Shown here: positions 7,460 to 13,316 of the stretch, piece after piece
How positions within the stretch are numbered: the first letter of the stretch is position 1
Layout of the letters: every line of letters starts with the position of its first letter
From: Candidatus Alectryobacillus merdavium
GTDB lineage: Bacteria > Bacillota_I > Bacilli_A > RFN20 > CAG-826
NCBI GenBank assembly: GCA_017694735.1
Contig: JADIMN010000038.1
Span: forward strand, 1 to 13,316
Reading direction: 5' to 3'
Length of the DNA stretch: 13,316 nucleotides
Notes under the pieces: model-generated
The model's database searches: none
What the model was told of the DNA's origin: nothing
The model's input: only the letters and a program-made list of their open reading frames with translations
Translations under genes and position numbers: made by a program

Positions 7460-8380
7460 ATGGTTAAAAATATATATGATGTAATTATTATTGGTGGAGG
7501 ACCTGCTGGACTTACAGCAGCTATATATACTAAAAGAAGTGGATTTAAAGTATTACTACTTGAAAGACTTGCTTGTGGAGGACAAATGAATTTAACCTCT
7601 AAAATAGAAAATTATCCTGGTTTAGAAGAAATAGATGGATATATGTTATCTATGAAAATGGAAGATCAAGCAAAAGATTTTGGTGTAGAAATAAAATATG
7701 AAAATGTAATAAATGTAAATTTAAAAAATAAGGTTAAATCTATTCAAAGTGAAAAAGAGACTTATTATGCAAGAAGTGTTGTAATATCAACTGGAGCAAA
7801 TGAGAGAAAATTAGGAATTGAAAATGAAGATAATTTAATTGGTAAGGGATTATCATATTGTGCTACTTGTGATGGAAACTTTTATAAAGGAAAAGATGTT
7901 GCAATAGTTGGTGGAGGAAATACTGCTATTGCAGATTTATTAGCACTAAAAAATATTGCTAATAAAATATATTTAATTTATAGAGGAGATAAATTAAAAG
8001 CTTCTAAAATATATTTAGATAGCTTAAAAAGTATGCAAAACTTAACTATTTTATATAATACTGTTATAAATAAAGTTAATGTAAATCAAAAAATAGAAAG
8101 TTTAGATTTATTAAATACTAATTTAAATGAGATTAGTAATTTAAAAATTGATGGATTATTTATTGCTATCGGTAGAGTTCCAAATACTGAGTTATTTAAA
8201 GGTCAATTAAACTTAGATGAAAATAACTACATTATTGCAGATGAAACAACTAAAACAAATATAGAAGGAGTATTTGCAGTTGGTGATGTAAGAAGAAAAG
8301 CTTTAAGACAAATTGTAACAGCAACTAGTGATGGTGCAAATTGTAGCAAAAGTATAGAAGAGTACTTAATGCTAAATTAA
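7460..8380 (+). CDS. trxB: Thioredoxin-reductase-like FAD disulfide oxidoreductase
   Basis: This is a 306-residue cytoplasmic flavoprotein of the low-molecular-weight thioredoxin reductase family. The FAD-binding GGGPAG is at residues 12-17, the redox-active CATC at 134-137 (SYCATCDG), the second dinucleotide-binding GGGNTA at 151-156, and a C-terminal GVFAVGDVRRKALRQ followed by TATSDGA completes the FAD site. It would pass reducing equivalents through FAD and the Cys pair to thioredoxin or a related thiol protein. The usual 2'-phosphate-binding HRRxxxR is replaced by YRGDKLK (174-180), so NADPH preference is doubtful; NADH or another donor is possible. The start at ATG 7460 is set by the SD. 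It stands alone, with terminators before it and an independent promoter after it. It could also be a paralogue serving a partner other than thioredoxin; no trxA is in the window. Confidence 0.82.
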   Translation: MVKNIYDVIIIGGGPAGLTAAIYTKRSGFKVLLLERLACGGQMNLTSKIENYPGLEEIDGYMLSMKMEDQAKDFGVEIKYENVINVNLKNKVKSIQSEKETYYARSVVISTGANERKLGIENEDNLIGKGLSYCATCDGNFYKGKDVAIVGGGNTAIADLLALKNIANKIYLIYRGDKLKASKIYLDSLKSMQNLTILYNTVINKVNVNQKIESLDLLNTNLNEISNLKIDGLFIAIGRVPNTELFKGQLNLDENNYIIADETTKTNIEGVFAVGDVRRKALRQIVTATSDGANCSKSIEEYLMLN

Positions 8381-8441
8381 AAAAATATAAAAAATGTTAA
8401 TAAAGATAAAAAAACTATTACTTTTTTTAATTTTATATATT

Positions 8442-8450
8442 TGATATAAT
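8442..8450 (+). promoter_or_regulatory. Extended -10 giving a leaderless mRNA
   Basis: TGA-TATAAT (8442-8450) is a perfect extended -10. Transcription would start at about 8457, and the ATG is at 8459, leaving a leader of about two bases. There is no SD. The -35 region is only a T-run (8422-8428), as expected when an extended -10 carries recognition. Confidence 0.7.
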
Positions 8451-8458
8451 TTATACGC

Positions 8459-10447
8459 ATGAGAAAGTTAAGTAAATACGCAAAAGTTAGATATTATCAA
8501 GACGAAATCGTTGATGATTTTGGAGCAGAACTAAAAAAAGAAGAACTAGGAAATAAATTTAAATATAATAGAAGCAAGTTTTATTCTTTTATTTCTTATG
8601 TTTTTACTTATTGCTTTGCTGTTCCAATTACAAAAATAATAGCCTTTTTTATTGGAATAAAAGTTGTAAATAAAAAGAAATTAAAAGAACTTAAAAAATC
8701 AAAACAAGGCTATTTTATATATGCTAATCATGAAGGCGTCTTTGATGTTATTTGTAACTTATATGTTGGTGGTAAAAAAAGAGTAAATACAGTTGGTCAT
8801 AGTGGTGCTTTTGCAATAAAAGCATGTCGTCCTTTTTTAAGATTACTAGGTTATATGCCTCTTCCAAACTCACCTCGATATTTAATTCAATTTCAAGATA
8901 AATTAGAATCACTTGTAAGAGATGATAAAGAAATTGTTGCCATATTTCCAGAGAGTACTTTATGGCCTTATTATACAAAAGTAAGACATTTTAAATATGC
9001 TTCTTTTAGATATCCAGCAAGGGCTAAAGCTCCTGTTGTTCCAGTATTTTATGCTAGAAGAGAGAGAAAAGGATTTTGGAAATTATTTAAAAGACCTAGA
9101 TTATCTGTTATTATTGGAGATCCAATTTATCCAAAAGAAGAATTAAGCGAGAGAGAAAATATTAGATATTTAGGTGAGACTTGCTTTAATTCATTACAAA
9201 ATTTATCAGAATCTATAGATCAAGAAATATATGTTGATTACATTAAAAAAGATTTAAATGATATTAAATTAACTGTTTTAGTTGTATGTGATGTTTATGG
9301 AGAAGAAAACAATGGTACCATGATTGCTGCAACTAATTTAATTAAATATTTAAGAGAGCAAGGCCATAAAGTAAGAATATTATGTTGTGATCAAAATCAA
9401 ATTGGAAAAGAAGATTTCTATGTTGCTCCAGTTAGAAGCTTCGGAATATTTAATAATTATGTTGCAAAAAATGGTGTTCAACTTGCTAAAAAAGACTTAA
9501 AAGTAATTTATCAAGCAGTTGAAGGAGTTGATTTAGTTCACGTTATGATGCCATTTATGTTAGGTAAATGGAGCGCAAAAATTGCTCATAGTAAAGGAAT
9601 TCCTGTTACTGCTGGATTCCACTGTCAAGCTGAAAATGTTACAAATCACTTCTTCTTACAAAATAGTAGTATTGTAAATTATGCTGTATATAAAGATTTC
9701 TATCATAAGTTATATAGATTTGTAGATACTGTTGCATATCCTTCACTATTTGCAAAAGATTTATTTGAAAGAATAACAAAACTTGGAAACGGTATTGTTA
9801 TTTCAAATTGTGTAAAAGAGGGTTTCCAAGTTTTGGAAAACACTGAAAAACCAGAACAATTTAAAGATAAATTTGTAATCTTCTTTAATGGTAGATTTTC
9901 AAAAGAAAAATGTCATATTGCTTTAATTAAAGCAATGAAATATTCAAAGTATAGTGATAAGATTCAACTTGTTTTTCCAGGTAGAGGACCTCTTGAAAGT
10001 AAAATTAAAAAAGAGGGTTCTAAATTAAAAAATAAACCTATTATTACTTTCTTTGATCCAACTGATAAAAATCAATTCTTAGAATTAGTTAAACTTTATA
10101 ATTATTGTGATTTATATGCTCATGTATCAGGTGTTGATATTGAATCATTAGCAGTAATAGAGGCAATATGTTGTGGATGTTGTTTACTTGTTTCAAATTC
10201 TAAAAAATCTAGTTCACGATTTTTTGCAATAGATGATCGTAATTTATTCAAACATAATAACTATAAAGATTTAGCAAAGAAAATTGATTATTGGGTAGAA
10301 CATCCAAAAGAAAGAGAAGAATGTGGTAAAAAATATGCTCTTCTTAAAAAACAATTTACATATGAGTATTGTATGTCCAGTATGGAAGAGATGATTTTAA
10401 AAACATTCCATGAAAAGATCGTTAAAAATAAAACAAAAAAAGTGTAA
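8459..10447 (+). CDS. Fused PlsC-type acyltransferase and GT4-type glycosyltransferase
   Basis: This 662-residue protein has two enzyme domains. Residues 41-70 are hydrophobic and likely hold the protein at the membrane. Residues about 71-255 are a 1-acylglycerol-3-phosphate acyltransferase-like (PlsC) domain with catalytic NHEGVFD (90-96, the H-x4-D motif, His91/Asp96) and FPEST (163-167, the FPEGT motif with Ser for Gly). Residues about 270-650 are a GT-B glycosyltransferase of the GT4 type: a Rossmann start KLTVLVVCDVYG, NGRFSKEK (477-484) with donor-phosphate-binding Arg479 and Lys484, and VDIESLAVIEAICCG (559-573), which corresponds to the E-x7-E motif but has Asp560 in place of the first Glu, paired with Glu568. 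The architecture suggests coupled acylation and glycosylation of a glycerolipid, for example glycosyl-diacylglycerol synthesis; exact acceptor and sugar are unknown. It is translated from a start without an SD, 78 bases after the flavoprotein gene. Confidence 0.82.
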   Translation: MRKLSKYAKVRYYQDEIVDDFGAELKKEELGNKFKYNRSKFYSFISYVFTYCFAVPITKIIAFFIGIKVVNKKKLKELKKSKQGYFIYANHEGVFDVICNLYVGGKKRVNTVGHSGAFAIKACRPFLRLLGYMPLPNSPRYLIQFQDKLESLVRDDKEIVAIFPESTLWPYYTKVRHFKYASFRYPARAKAPVVPVFYARRERKGFWKLFKRPRLSVIIGDPIYPKEELSERENIRYLGETCFNSLQNLSESIDQEIYVDYIKKDLNDIKLTVLVVCDVYGEENNGTMIAATNLIKYLREQGHKVRILCCDQNQIGKEDFYVAPVRSFGIFNNYVAKNGVQLAKKDLKVIYQAVEGVDLVHVMMPFMLGKWSAKIAHSKGIPVTAGFHCQAENVTNHFFLQNSSIVNYAVYKDFYHKLYRFVDTVAYPSLFAKDLFERITKLGNGIVISNCVKEGFQVLENTEKPEQFKDKFVIFFNGRFSKEKCHIALIKAMKYSKYSDKIQLVFPGRGPLESKIKKEGSKLKNKPIITFFDPTDKNQFLELVKLYNYCDLYAHVSGVDIESLAVIEAICCGCCLLVSNSKKSSSRFFAIDDRNLFKHNNYKDLAKKIDYWVEHPKEREECGKKYALLKKQFTYEYCMSSMEEMILKTFHEKIVKNKTKKV

Positions 10448-10472
10448 TTTAATAAAATTATAAATATTAAAT

Positions 10473-10481
10473 TGTTATAAT
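10473..10481 (+). promoter_or_regulatory. Extended -10 of the rubrerythrin gene
   Basis: TGT-TATAAT (10473-10481) predicts a start near 10488 and a leader of about 36 bases with the SD GGAGG (10512-10516) seven bases before the ATG. No clear PerR- or Fur-like operator was recognised. Confidence 0.55.
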
Positions 10482-10523
10482 TATTAAGTACAAATTCATT
10501 TAATTTTAAACGGAGGTAAAAAA

Positions 10524-11066
10524 ATGAAAGACTTAAAAGGTACAAGAACTGAAAAGAATTTATTAGAAGCATTTGCTGGAGAATCTCAAGCAAGAAATAA
10601 ATATACTTTCTATGCTTCAAAAGCCAGAAAAGAAGGATATGAACAAATTGCTGCTATTTTTGAAGAAACTGCAGCAAACGAAAAAGAACATGCTGAACTT
10701 TGGTTTAAAGCATTACATGGTGGAGCTGTTCCTACAACTGTAGAAAACTTATTAGATGCTGCAAAAGGCGAAAATTATGAGTGGACAGAAATGTATAAAC
10801 AAATGGCAGAAATCGCAAGAGAAGAAGGCTTCCCAGAAATAGCTGCTCAAATGGAAGGTGTTGCAAAAATAGAAAAACATCACGAAGAAAGATATAATGC
10901 TTTACTTAAAAATGTAAAAGAAAATACTGTTTTTGCAAAATCTGAAGTAGTTGTTTGGAAATGTAGAAATTGTGGACATATCCACGTTGCAAAAGAAGCA
11001 CCAAAGATTTGCCCAGTTTGCCATCACGCACAATCCTATTTTGAATTAAACGCAGAAAATTATTAA
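10524..11066 (+). CDS. rbr: Rubrerythrin
   Basis: This 180-residue cytoplasmic non-haem iron peroxidase reduces hydrogen peroxide to water, taking electrons from rubredoxin or an NAD(P)H-dependent reductase. Residues 1-135 form the ferritin-like four-helix domain. Likely di-iron ligands are Glu20 (AGESQARNKY), Glu53 and His56 (ANEKEHAE), Glu86/Glu89 (NYEWTEMY), and Glu117 and His120 (EKHHEE). Residues 140-180 form the rubredoxin domain with Cys147-x2-Cys150 (WKCRNCGH) and Cys163-x2-Cys166 (ICPVCHH). The domain order (di-iron then rubredoxin) and length are those of classical rubrerythrin. It is usually an oxidative-stress gene of anaerobes. The ATG is fixed by the SD GGAGG. A hairpin follows the stop. 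It appears to be a single-gene unit. Confidence 0.95.
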   Translation: MKDLKGTRTEKNLLEAFAGESQARNKYTFYASKARKEGYEQIAAIFEETAANEKEHAELWFKALHGGAVPTTVENLLDAAKGENYEWTEMYKQMAEIAREEGFPEIAAQMEGVAKIEKHHEERYNALLKNVKENTVFAKSEVVVWKCRNCGHIHVAKEAPKICPVCHHAQSYFELNAENY

Positions 11067-11085
11067 TTTATAAACAAAAATTTAA

Positions 11086-11115
11086 TTATTGAGCCACTTA
11101 ATTGTGGCTCAATAA
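11086..11115 (+). terminator. Hairpin after rubrerythrin
   Basis: TTATTGAGCCAC (11086-11097) pairs perfectly with GTGGCTCAATAA (11104-11115), a 12-bp stem with loop TTAATT, 20 bases after the stop codon. The stem is strong, but on the plus strand it is followed by A(7), not a U-run, so it may be a poor intrinsic terminator or an mRNA 3'-end stabiliser. The minus-strand flank is more U-rich, but no minus-strand gene is present here. Confidence 0.55.
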
Positions 11116-11122
11116 AAAAATG

Positions 11123-11151
11123 TTGTATTAATTATTAACTTCCTATATAAT
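11123..11151 (+). promoter_or_regulatory. Promoter of the tRNA pair
   Basis: TTGTAT (11123-11128), a 17-base spacer and TATAAT (11146-11151) predict a start near 11158, 12 bases before tRNA-Asp. Confidence 0.65.
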
Positions 11152-11169
11152 ATTAAATGCGACTATATT

Positions 11170-11245
11170 GGACCAGTGGTGTAGCGGTTAACATGTCTCC
11201 CTGTCACGGAGAAGATCGCGGGTTCGATTCCCGTCTGGTCCGCCA
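11170..11245 (+). tRNA. tRNA-Asp (anticodon GTC)
   Basis: This is a 76-base cloverleaf with encoded CCA. The acceptor stem GGACCAG pairs with CTGGTCC, and the discriminator base is G. The anticodon stem TCTCC/GGAGA encloses loop CTGTCAC, giving anticodon GTC for Asp. The T-arm is CGGG-TTCGATT-CCCG. It is the first of two tRNAs on one transcript, 26 bases before tRNA-Phe. Confidence 0.97.
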
Positions 11246-11271
11246 GTCTTTTATTTTTATAAATATATTAC

Positions 11272-11347
11272 GGCCCGATAACTCAGCAGGTAGAGTAGCG
11301 GACTGAAAATCCGTATGTCCCCAGTTCGACCCTGGGTTGGGCCACCA
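11272..11347 (+). tRNA. tRNA-Phe (anticodon GAA)
   Basis: This is a 76-base cloverleaf with encoded CCA. The acceptor stem GGCCCGA pairs with TTGGGCC (one G-U), and the discriminator base is A. The anticodon stem GCGGA/TCCGT encloses loop CTGAAAA, giving anticodon GAA for Phe. The T-arm is CCCAG-TTCGACC-CTGGG. It is followed by a strong terminator at 11403-11450. Confidence 0.96.
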
Positions 11348-11402
11348 TTCTTGATTAGTAATCTCTTAAGAGATATTAAATATATAAAAAATAGATGTAA
11401 AT

Positions 11403-11450
11403 CACTATTAACAACTAGATTAGTTGTGCTAGTTGAAATAGTGTTTTTTT
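11403..11450 (+). terminator. Terminator of the tRNA pair
   Basis: CACTATT (11403-11409) pairs with AATAGTG (11437-11443), and CAACTAG (11412-11418) pairs with CTAGTTG (11429-11435), with a small internal loop between. T(7) follows at 11444-11450. It is a textbook intrinsic terminator. Confidence 0.85.
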
Positions 11451-11635
11451 ATTATACTTAAACGAATTCTGTTAGATCATTATGTGGTCTTTTCTATATT
11501 CTATTAGGCTTACGCGCTAGTAGAAGGAGGAATGGGCTAGGACGATTTGATGAGAGGATTTTTAGGGAGTTTGAGAAAAAATGGACGTTTCTTAGTACAA
11601 AAGGCTGAGTAAGTATCGATATTTTTCGGGGTTTG

Positions 11636-11644
11636 TGATAAAAT
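11636..11644 (+). promoter_or_regulatory. Possible extended -10 of hsdM inside an inverted repeat
   Basis: TGA-TAAAAT (11636-11644) would start transcription near 11651, leaving a leader of about 60 bases. It lies between the two arms of the ATCGATA/TATCGAT inverted repeat (11615-11621, 11647-11653), which could be an operator. No convincing -35 is seen. The SD AGGGGTG (11699-11705) is five bases before the ATG. Confidence 0.35.
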
Positions 11645-11710
11645 ATTATCGATTTTTAAGACGATTTGTCATTTTTTTAAATTAAACTAAATGAAAGTAG
11701 GGGTGAAAAT

Positions 11711-13189
11711 ATGTCTCAAATTATAAATGAAGATGTTTTGTGGGGCGCTGCAGAAAAGTTAAGAGACAAATGTGACCCAGCTGACTATAAGAATGTAGTT
11801 TTAGGCTTAGTTTTCTTAAAATATGTTAGTGATAAATATGTTGCTAAATATAATGAACTAAAGAAATATAATGATGGTAGAGAAAATGATAACGATTACT
11901 ATGTCGAAGATCATGTTTTCTTAGTGCCACAAAAAGCATTATGGTCACATGTTGCAAGTCACTCAAAACAAGATGACTTAGGTCAAATAATTGACGAAGC
12001 ATTTATTGAATTAGAAAAGAACAACAATCAACTTAAAGGTATCTTACCAAAGACATATTCTAAGAGTGATTTAGATAAAACAGCTCTTGGTGAATTAGTT
12101 GATTTCTTTACCAATAACTTGAATATGGAAGATGCAGACGGCGACTTCTTTGGACAGGTATATGAATATTATGTTGGAGCATTTGCTAAATATATTCCTC
12201 AAAAGGGTGGTGAGTTCTTTACACCTAAATCAATTGTTGAATTAATGGTCGATATCTTAGAGCCATATAGTGGTAAAGTTTATGACCCTTGTTGTGGTTC
12301 TGGTGGTATGTTCGTTCAATGTTCTAAGTTTGTAAAAGAACACCAAGGAAATGTCGATAATATTTCTATATATGGACAAGAAGTAAATCCAGGTGCTTGG
12401 AAGATGGCTAAGATGAATTTAGCTATTAGAGGATTAGAAGGAAATTTAGGAGACAGAAGTGCTGATTCGTTTGTAGATGATTTACATAAGTCACTTAGAG
12501 CTAATTTTATCATCGCTAATCCTCCATATAATTTAAAAGAATACTGGAAACCATCGCTTGAAGGAGACCCTAGATGGGTATTTGGAAAGCCAGATGTTAA
12601 GAATGCTAACTATGCATGGTTAAGCTTAATGTATTCTAAATTAGCACCTAATGGAAAGGCAGCAATTCTTATGCCTAATGGTGCAACAACTAGCAATACT
12701 AAAGATGATTACAAAATTAGAAAGGCTATGATTGAAAAAGGAAAAGTAGAAGCAGTCTTAGCATTACCTAATAAGTTATTCTCAAATGTTTCTATTTCTG
12801 TTCAATGCTGGATTTTAAATAAAGCTAAAACAAATACTGATGTCTTGTTTGTAAATGCTGATGGGCTTGGTAAATTAATATCAAGAAAAATCAGAGTTTT
12901 AGAAGAAGAAGACATTAATAAAATAGTAAATACATATAGAGAGTTTAGAAGCGGAACTCTTGAAGATATACCAGGTTTTTGTAAGGGTGCTACATTGGAG
13001 GAAATTAAAGAAAAGGATTACTCATTAAATCCTGGTAGGTACGTCGGGGCAGATGATTCTAATAAGTTGACACCTGAAGAAATTCAAGAAGAACTAAGAA
13101 AAACATCTGCTGAATTATTAGAACTAATGAAGGAGGGCAAAGAACTAGAAGATAAAGTTAAAGAGATATTAATGGAAGAGTTGAAATAG
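11711..13189 (+). CDS. hsdM: Type I restriction-modification methylase subunit
   Basis: This 492-residue N6-adenine DNA methyltransferase is the M subunit of a type I restriction-modification complex (M2S methylase, R2M2S with nuclease). Residues 1-140 are the HsdM N-terminal helical domain (DVLWGAAEKLRDK, VVLGLVFLKYVSDKY). Residues about 145-430 are the catalytic domain: GGEFFTPKSIVELM (166-179), the S-adenosylmethionine motif I DPCCGSGG (192-199) and the catalytic motif IV NPPY (270-273). The C-terminal helices (about 455-492, Glu/Lys-rich) are of the kind that contacts HsdS. Length and motifs are intact. It lies downstream of a tRNA pair, a frequent island site, and has a clear SD. It relies on HsdS for target choice, yet the only hsdS sequence seen is a partial gene on the opposite strand overlapping its 3' end. 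No hsdR is in the window. Confidence 0.95.
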   Translation: MSQIINEDVLWGAAEKLRDKCDPADYKNVVLGLVFLKYVSDKYVAKYNELKKYNDGRENDNDYYVEDHVFLVPQKALWSHVASHSKQDDLGQIIDEAFIELEKNNNQLKGILPKTYSKSDLDKTALGELVDFFTNNLNMEDADGDFFGQVYEYYVGAFAKYIPQKGGEFFTPKSIVELMVDILEPYSGKVYDPCCGSGGMFVQCSKFVKEHQGNVDNISIYGQEVNPGAWKMAKMNLAIRGLEGNLGDRSADSFVDDLHKSLRANFIIANPPYNLKEYWKPSLEGDPRWVFGKPDVKNANYAWLSLMYSKLAPNGKAAILMPNGATTSNTKDDYKIRKAMIEKGKVEAVLALPNKLFSNVSISVQCWILNKAKTNTDVLFVNADGLGKLISRKIRVLEEEDINKIVNTYREFRSGTLEDIPGFCKGATLEEIKEKDYSLNPGRYVGADDSNKLTPEEIQEELRKTSAELLELMKEGKELEDKVKEILMEELK

Positions 13190-13316
13190 TGTTAACTATG
13201 TGTTGTTGTAACGATGTTTCTAATATTGGAATATTTAGTTCTCCGTACATTTGAGCATTTGCATTTGCACGCGTACTTCCTGTGAATAATGATTTTACTT
13301 GGTTCCAGTATGAATC
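13158..13316 (-). CDS. hsdS: Partial hsdS-like specificity gene, antisense to hsdM
   Basis: Read on the minus strand from the window edge, an open frame of 52 codons ends at TAA 13158-13160. Its first 44 residues run through LFTGSTRANANAQMYGELNI to LQQHIVNTI. This is the pattern at the end of an HsdS target-recognition domain: a Gly-Ser-Thr segment, then IPxL, then (E)QQxIV before the conserved helix. The expected coiled-coil continuation is missing. Instead eight residues (STLPLISL) follow that are simply the antisense of the hsdM end. The HsdS-like part stops at about 13185-13199, next to the hsdM stop codon (13187-13189). It is therefore a 3'-truncated or cassette-type hsdS in inverted orientation. 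The 5' part is outside the window. The call rests on motif recognition over a short stretch. Confidence 0.72.
   Translation of the reverse strand, partial: DSYWNQVKSLFTGSTRANANAQMYGELNIPILETSLQQHIVNTISTLPLISL
13186..13199. repeat. Short palindrome at the hsdM/hsdS' junction
   Basis: ATAGT-GTTA-ACTAT is a 5-bp inverted repeat with a 4-base centre. It includes the hsdM stop codon TAG (13187-13189) on one strand and codes for the IVNTI part of the HsdS-like frame on the other. It sits exactly where the two genes change over, so it could mark a recombination or inversion point. It is short enough to arise by chance. Confidence 0.4.

Larger units (their letters stand above)
11348..11710. other. 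Gene-free, G-rich stretch between tRNA-Phe and hsdM
   Basis: After the tRNA terminator this stretch holds no gene I can support. About 11511-11640 is unusually GC-rich for the window (about 40%, with many more G than C on the plus strand). It contains a strong but unused-looking SD (AAGGAGG, 11524-11530) that runs into a two-codon reading frame, and a 48-codon open frame (11462-11605) with no start codon and rare codons such as AGG and CGC. Closer to hsdM are ATCGATA and TATCGAT in inverted orientation (11615-11621 and 11647-11653) and a 9-base direct repeat GACGATTTG (11541-11549, 11660-11668). It may be a regulatory leader for hsdM or the scarred edge of an acquired island; neither is proven. 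Confidence 0.5.

Noticed and set aside
8403..8430. A(7)/T(7) inverted repeat as terminator of the flavoprotein gene
   Set aside because: The stem would be only A-T pairs, expected by chance in such AT-rich DNA, and it overlaps the promoter region of the next gene.
11532..11540. Start codon right after the strong SD AAGGAGG
   Set aside because: The ATG is one base after the SD and the frame ends after two codons (Met-Gly-stop).
11462..11608. 48-codon open frame in the hsdM upstream region
   Set aside because: It has no start codon, lies behind the tRNA terminator, and no similarity was recognised. Kept only as an oddity of the G-rich stretch.
11550..11612. 20-codon frame starting ATG 11550
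   Set aside because: It is too short, with poor SD spacing and no recognisable product; not enough to call a gene.
221..13189. Alternative code with TGA as Trp (Mollicutes type)
   Set aside because: All long frames are read through with TGG for Trp and contain no in-frame TGA, so the standard bacterial code is sufficient.
1..13316. CRISPR arrays, insertion sequences, riboswitches
   Set aside because: No regularly spaced repeats, no transposase motifs and no recognisable riboswitch leader were seen on either strand.

Overview
The window comes from a low-GC (roughly 30% by eye), AT-rich Gram-positive-type bacterium. Long reading frames use TGG for Trp, and the eight complete genes stop with TAA (seven) or TAG (one), so the standard bacterial code fits. 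Rubrerythrin points to an anaerobe or microaerophile. A lipobox lipoprotein, a tail-anchored surface nuclease, a tRNA-Asp/tRNA-Phe pair and several genes without Shine-Dalgarno (SD) sites would suit a gut Bacillota/Bacilli or Mollicutes-related lineage (RF39- or Erysipelotrichales-like). That placement is inference; no marker gene in the window settles it.

Layout. (1) 1-3070: a large minus-strand surface lipoprotein with a collagen-like Gly-X-Y stretch and a predicted beta-helix, ending at a long hairpin. (2) 3201-4442: a plus-strand MFS permease, convergent with (3) 4472-6562: a minus-strand secreted endonuclease I-type DNase with a C-terminal membrane anchor; one hairpin separates the two. 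(4) 6684-8380: a histidine phosphatase, two terminators in tandem, then a thioredoxin-reductase-like flavoprotein. (5) 8459-10447: one protein joining a PlsC-type acyltransferase to a GT4-type glycosyltransferase, likely for membrane glycolipid or phospholipid. (6) 10524-11066: rubrerythrin. (7) 11170-11347: tRNA-Asp(GTC) and tRNA-Phe(GAA), with a promoter and a strong terminator. (8) 11348-11710: a G-rich non-coding stretch. (9) 11711-13189: a type I restriction-modification methylase, hsdM. (10) 13158-13316: on the opposite strand and running into the end of hsdM, the 3' part of an hsdS-like specificity gene. It loses HsdS similarity exactly where it meets hsdM.

The genes look like mostly single-gene transcription units. 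Surface and uptake functions (lipoprotein, nuclease, permease) suit a host-associated scavenger. Thioredoxin reductase and rubrerythrin supply redox and peroxide defence. The two most interesting points are the antisense, truncated hsdS next to hsdM, the arrangement expected of a shuffling (phase-variable) type I system, and four genes whose -10 boxes lie so close to the ATG that their mRNAs should be leaderless, alongside four genes with ordinary SD sites.
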